NCBI GenBank assembly: GCA_964506435.1
Contig: CAZDLK010000005.1
Coordinates: 7,788-71,787 of the forward strand
Source of the DNA: JAOZHU01 sp964506435
Lineage (GTDB): Archaea > Thermoproteota > Bathyarchaeia > Bathyarchaeales > Bathycorpusculaceae
Direction: 5' to 3'
Length of the DNA: 64,000 nucleotides
This document shows, piece by piece, positions 60,560 to 64,000 of this stretch. A program made the position numbers and the translations under genes. The notes beneath the pieces were generated by a model. It was not told where the DNA came from. It saw only the letters and a list, made by a program, of their open reading frames with translations, and ran no database searches. Position 1 is the first letter of the stretch, and the number at the start of each line of letters is the position of its first letter.

Positions 60560-62019
60560 CCGAGTTCAAAAAAATAACTATCACCCCTATCACACGATTA
60601 GAGGGGCATGGAAAAATCGAAATCTTTCTAGACGGAGAAGGAAACGTGGAAAACGCGTACTTGCAGATTCCTGAGCTGAGAGGCTTCGAGAAATTCTGTG
60701 AGGGCAGAAGAGCTGAAGACTTACCCATTATTACGCCTCGCATTTGTGGTGTTTGCCCGGTAGCACATCATTTTGCGGCTACAAAAGCATTGGACGCAGC
60801 GTTTCATGTTGATCCTCCATCCGCAGCGAAAAAACTTCGGGAGCTAATGTACAGCGGATACATGTACTATGATCATACGCTTCACTTCTACTTCCTAGGT
60901 GGGCCTGATTTTGTTGTTGGTCCAGATGCACCAGCCTCTGAGAGAAACATCTTGGGCGTCATCAATAAAGTTGGACTTGACGTTGCTAAGGAAGTCATCA
61001 AGAACAGGGCAAACGGCCAAAAGATCACCGCGATAATTGGCGGGAAAGCTACGCATCCCGTGTGTGGATTGCCCGGCGGCGTCAGCAAATCCCTCAGTGA
61101 AGAAGACCGAAAAGAAATTGAACGGATGGCTAAAGAAGGCGTTAACTTCGCAAAGTTCTCGTTGCAGGTTTTCAAAGATGTTGTATTGAAGAACAAAGAC
61201 TACGTAGATATGATTATCAAGGGACCCTACACGCACAAAACGTACTATATGGGCACAGTTGACGACAATAACAAAGTGAATTTTTATGACGGGCAAATAA
61301 GAGTAGTCGACCAAAAGGGAAAAGAGTTCTCAAAATTTGCAGCCTCTACGTATTTAGACATAATTGAGGAGCATGTTGAACCATGGACCTACGTGAAGCT
61401 TCCATATCTGAAAAAAATTGGCTGGAAAGGTCTAAACGATGGGGCTGATAGTGGCGTATATCGTGTTGGGCCTCTGGCTCGACTTAACGCTTCAGATGGA
61501 ATGGCTACCCCTATGGCCCAAGTGGAGTACGAGCAAATGTATAAAACGCTGGGCGGCAAACCTGTGCATTCTACGTTGGCTTATCATTGGGCTAGGCTAA
61601 TTGAACTGATGTATGCGACCGAACGTTGCTTGGAGCTTAGTTGTGACCCTGAAATTACAAGCACAGACGTTAGAAACCAACCTGGTGATCCAGGAGAGGG
61701 CGTCGGTGTTATTGAAGCTGCACGGGGTACGTTGATTCATCACTATGCACTTGATCAGGATGGGTTAGCAAAGAAGGTAAACTTGGTTGTGGCTACGACC
61801 CATAATGCACCAGCAATATGTATGTCTATAAGAGATGCTGCCAAAAGCCTCATCAAAAATGGAAAAGTAAGTGAAGGGTTACTGAACAGAGTTGAAATGG
61901 CTTTTAGAGCCTACGATCCCTGCTTCGCCTGCGCAACCCACACTGCAATGGGACAAATGCCTTTAATAGTTAAAATCTATGATAACGAAAAAAACCTTCT
62001 GAAAACTCTCGAACAATAA
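60556..62019 (+). CDS. mvhA: F420-non-reducing hydrogenase large subunit (MvhA)
   Basis: A 487-residue NiFe-hydrogenase large subunit, group 3c type. The N-terminal nickel ligands are in RICGVCPVAHH near residue 57 and the C-terminal ligands in DPCFACATH near residue 457. About 25 residues follow the last His. It oxidises H2 and supplies electrons to MvhD/HdrA. No maturation protease gene is in the window. Last gene of the Hdr-Mvh operon. Confidence 0.93.
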   Translation: MTEFKKITITPITRLEGHGKIEIFLDGEGNVENAYLQIPELRGFEKFCEGRRAEDLPIITPRICGVCPVAHHFAATKALDAAFHVDPPSAAKKLRELMYSGYMYYDHTLHFYFLGGPDFVVGPDAPASERNILGVINKVGLDVAKEVIKNRANGQKITAIIGGKATHPVCGLPGGVSKSLSEEDRKEIERMAKEGVNFAKFSLQVFKDVVLKNKDYVDMIIKGPYTHKTYYMGTVDDNNKVNFYDGQIRVVDQKGKEFSKFAASTYLDIIEEHVEPWTYVKLPYLKKIGWKGLNDGADSGVYRVGPLARLNASDGMATPMAQVEYEQMYKTLGGKPVHSTLAYHWARLIELMYATERCLELSCDPEITSTDVRNQPGDPGEGVGVIEAARGTLIHHYALDQDGLAKKVNLVVATTHNAPAICMSIRDAAKSLIKNGKVSEGLLNRVEMAFRAYDPCFACATHTAMGQMPLIVKIYDNEKNLLKTLEQ

Positions 62020-62108
62020 CCCGCAACCGACAGTTGACATCTAACTTAGAACTTAGAGAGCGAGAGCGTTGCGATAAAGTTAGTAAGATCGAGTATTTTT
62101 CGAATGTA

Positions 62109-62126
62109 GTTACTTACAGAAGTAAC
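62109..62126 (+). promoter_or_regulatory. Variant palindrome upstream of thermosome gene
   Basis: GTTACTT-ACAG-AAGTAAC, a perfect inverted repeat with longer arms than the others. A weak TATA-like ttatcattt follows at 62136. It is about 150 nt before the thermosome ATG at 62278. Confidence 0.55.
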
Positions 62127-62277
62127 AGACCAAGGTTTATCATTTAACCCTGAAACCTAAGACAGGATCAAGAGCGTGTGCATTTTTTCGATGCACGCGT
62201 CTGAGTCTGATAAACTAGACACGCGTAAACTCGACAGAATGAATAAATGTTCAATAAAGGATGAGAGATGCATTAGT

Positions 62278-63912
62278 ATGTCTGGAACACCCGTACTGAT
62301 TCTCAGAGAGGGAACCAACCGAGAAAAAGGAAAAGACGCTCTGCACGCCAGTATAACAGCTGCTCGAACCGTTGCTGACGCAGTGAAAAGTTCTCTAGGA
62401 CCCAAAGGCATGGACAAGATGTTGGTGGACAGCATGGGCGATGTCACAATCACCAATGATGGTCACACCATCTTAAAGGAGATGGATATCCAGCATCCAG
62501 CCGCCAAAATGATGGTTGAAGTCGCAAAAACCCAAGATGACGAAGTAGGTGACGGTACCACTTCAAGCGTGATAGTGGCTGGCGAACTTCTAGGGAAAGC
62601 CGAGGAACTAATCGACAAAAATGTTCATCCCACGCTCATAATAGATGGCTACCGAAAAGCCGCTGACAAAGCCCTAGAAGCCATCGAAAAAATCGCAATA
62701 TCCATAGAACCCACGAGTAGAGAAGATCTGAAAAGAATTGCTGCGACCTCAATGGCCAGCAAAATTGTCTCAGAGCACAAGATGCATCTATCAGAAATAA
62801 CGGTCTCCGCTATACTTAGCGTTGCAGAGGAACTTGAGGGCAAGTATAAAGTTGACTTAGATGACATCATGATGGAAAAGAAAGCTGGTGAATCTGTTGC
62901 GAACACACAGTTCATCAATGGCATTGTTGTTGATAAAGGAGTGGTTCATCCAGGCATGCCGAAACGCGTTGAAAAAGCTAAAATTGCCTTGCTTGACGCA
63001 GCCTTAGAAATTGAAAAGACTAACTTTGATGCCAAAATCAACATTGAAAGCCCAGACCAGATGCAAGCGTTTCTGGCACAGGAAGAGACCCTGATAAAGA
63101 ATATGGTGGAAAAGGTTGATAGAACAGGTGCGAACGTACTAATAGCACAAAAGGGCATTGATGACTTGGCTCAGCATTTTTTGGCAAGAAAAGGAACACT
63201 GGTAGTGCGCAGAGCAAGAAAATCAGACATGACAAAATTGGCTAAAGCAACTGGTGGAATTTTAATCACAAACCTCGACGACATGACAGAGAAAGATCTT
63301 GGTTACGCGGAACTTGTGGAAGAACGCAAAATTGGAAACGACAAAATGATATTTGTAGAAGGATGCAAAAATCCGCGTTCCGTCGCCATCCTAGTGCGTG
63401 GAGGAAACCAGCGACTTGTGGATGAAGCAGAACGCTCCATTCATGACGCCTTATGCGTCGTCAGAGATGTGGTGCAAGAACCAAAAATCGTTGCTGGCGG
63501 AGGAGCACCTGAAATGGACATTGCGAGAACAATCAAAGAGTATGGAGTAACCCTTTCCGGCAAGGAACAACTTGCAGCATTGGCATATGCTGAAGCATTA
63601 GAAATCGTACCCTTAGTACTTGCGGAAAACGGAGGCTTAGATCCTATTGATATCCTATCTGAACTTCGAGCTCGCCACGAAAAAGGCGGCAAATGGGCCG
63701 GAGTCGGAGTACTCGAAGGAAAAGTCCAAGACATGGAGAAACTAGAAGTTTTCGAGCCTTTATCGGTGAAGAAGCAAATCATCAAATCAGCAACTGAAGC
63801 TGCTACAATGATACTAAAGATTGACGACGTTATCGCAGTTGGAAAGACAAAAACCTCATCTCCACCTATGGGTCCGCAAGGAGGCTCGGCAGGCGGAGGA
63901 GAATTTGTTTAA
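62278..63912 (+). CDS. thsA: Thermosome subunit (group II chaperonin)
   Basis: About 544 residues, an ATP-driven archaeal chaperonin. Canonical motifs: SSLGPKGMDKMLVDSMGD near residue 40, NDGHTILKEM, GDGTTSSVIVAGELL near residue 90 with the catalytic Asp, and VAGGGAPEMDIA near residue 408. The C terminus is the Gly-rich tail (GGSAGGG). ATG at 62278 gives the normal N terminus (SGTPVLILREG); an upstream GTG at 62176 would add 34 atypical residues. A further thermosome gene follows at 33 bp. Confidence 0.94.
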   Translation: MSGTPVLILREGTNREKGKDALHASITAARTVADAVKSSLGPKGMDKMLVDSMGDVTITNDGHTILKEMDIQHPAAKMMVEVAKTQDDEVGDGTTSSVIVAGELLGKAEELIDKNVHPTLIIDGYRKAADKALEAIEKIAISIEPTSREDLKRIAATSMASKIVSEHKMHLSEITVSAILSVAEELEGKYKVDLDDIMMEKKAGESVANTQFINGIVVDKGVVHPGMPKRVEKAKIALLDAALEIEKTNFDAKINIESPDQMQAFLAQEETLIKNMVEKVDRTGANVLIAQKGIDDLAQHFLARKGTLVVRRARKSDMTKLAKATGGILITNLDDMTEKDLGYAELVEERKIGNDKMIFVEGCKNPRSVAILVRGGNQRLVDEAERSIHDALCVVRDVVQEPKIVAGGGAPEMDIARTIKEYGVTLSGKEQLAALAYAEALEIVPLVLAENGGLDPIDILSELRARHEKGGKWAGVGVLEGKVQDMEKLEVFEPLSVKKQIIKSATEAATMILKIDDVIAVGKTKTSSPPMGPQGGSAGGGEFV

Positions 63913-63945
63913 CCAAGTCCAACTTAATAGAGAGGAGAGAATTGT

Positions 63946-64000
63946 ATGGCGTATTTAACAACCACAGGTTCAGGACAACCAGTCCTAATCCTCAAAGAAG
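63946..64000 (+). CDS. Thermosome subunit, 5' fragment (runs off window)
   Basis: The frame from ATG 63946 encodes a short N terminus ending QPVLILKE, which matches the chaperonin N-terminal strand PVLILREG of the preceding gene. GAGAGGAGAG lies upstream. Only 18 codons are visible. Confidence 0.75.
   Translation, partial: MAYLTTTGSGQPVLILKE

Overview
The window reads as a chromosome segment of an anaerobic archaeon. The evidence is EF-1 alpha, three group II chaperonin (thermosome) genes, an intron-bearing tRNA-Pro, TATA-box promoters, TrmB- and PadR-type regulators, and an HdrABC-MvhADG electron-bifurcating complex next to corrinoid methyltransferase genes with a RamA-type activator. Bathyarchaeia-like Thermoproteota is the likeliest source, but that is inference from gene content. 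No mcr, mtr or Wood-Ljungdahl genes lie in the window.

Region 1 (1-20.7 kb) is mostly housekeeping and cell-surface genes: an FtsX-type ABC permease (cut by the window edge) with its PadR regulator, tRNA-Ala(CGC), a PRC-barrel protein, isoleucyl-tRNA synthetase, a GT4 glycosyltransferase, a GNAT protein, a NapH/NosR-like polyferredoxin, a NosD-like beta-helix protein, a phospholipase-D-fold protein, tRNA-Pro(CGG) with a 31-nt intron, an ERCC4-type nuclease and EF-1 alpha.

Region 2 (20.8-41.5 kb) starts at a tyrosine recombinase with a zinc-ribbon N terminus. Two lipoate-assembly modules face away from each other across a GcvH-like gene (lipoate ligase plus radical SAM on each side, with a third radical SAM on the right). 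Then come a DUF2284 protein, a MoxR/VWA set, a CobZ/PgpA-like phosphatase, RamA, a small membrane protein, an SCP2-like protein, a TrmB regulator, a corrinoid protein, a UroD-fold methyltransferase and a 52-residue Cys-rich protein.

Region 3 (41.4-50.1 kb) is a rearranged patchwork. It holds a divergent chaperonin paralogue flanked by fragments of a corrinoid-protein gene, a radical SAM protein, and a compact four-gene ubiquitin-like operon (Ubl, E2-like, JAMM, E1-like). Next to it are a 182-bp perfect repeat and remnants of the methyltransferase locus, then a second GcvH-like gene and an OsmC protein.

Region 4 (50.6-64 kb) is one long transcription unit: HdrA, HdrA, MvhD, fused HdrA-HdrA, MvhD, HdrC, HdrB, MvhG, MvhA. 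Two thermosome genes follow.

A palindrome, GTTAC-N4-GTAAC, usually about 10 nt before a TATA box, precedes most transcription units of regions 2-4. This suggests that lipoate assembly, methyl transfer, the lipoyl carriers and the Hdr-Mvh complex form one regulon, with the TrmB protein at 38.3 kb the natural candidate regulator. A copy of the ramA-type promoter now sits before the ubiquitin-like operon. The working model is a C1/electron-transfer island in which corrinoid methyl transfer, lipoyl carrier proteins and H2-linked Hdr complexes are coordinated. The substrate and the target of the ubiquitin-like system are unknown.
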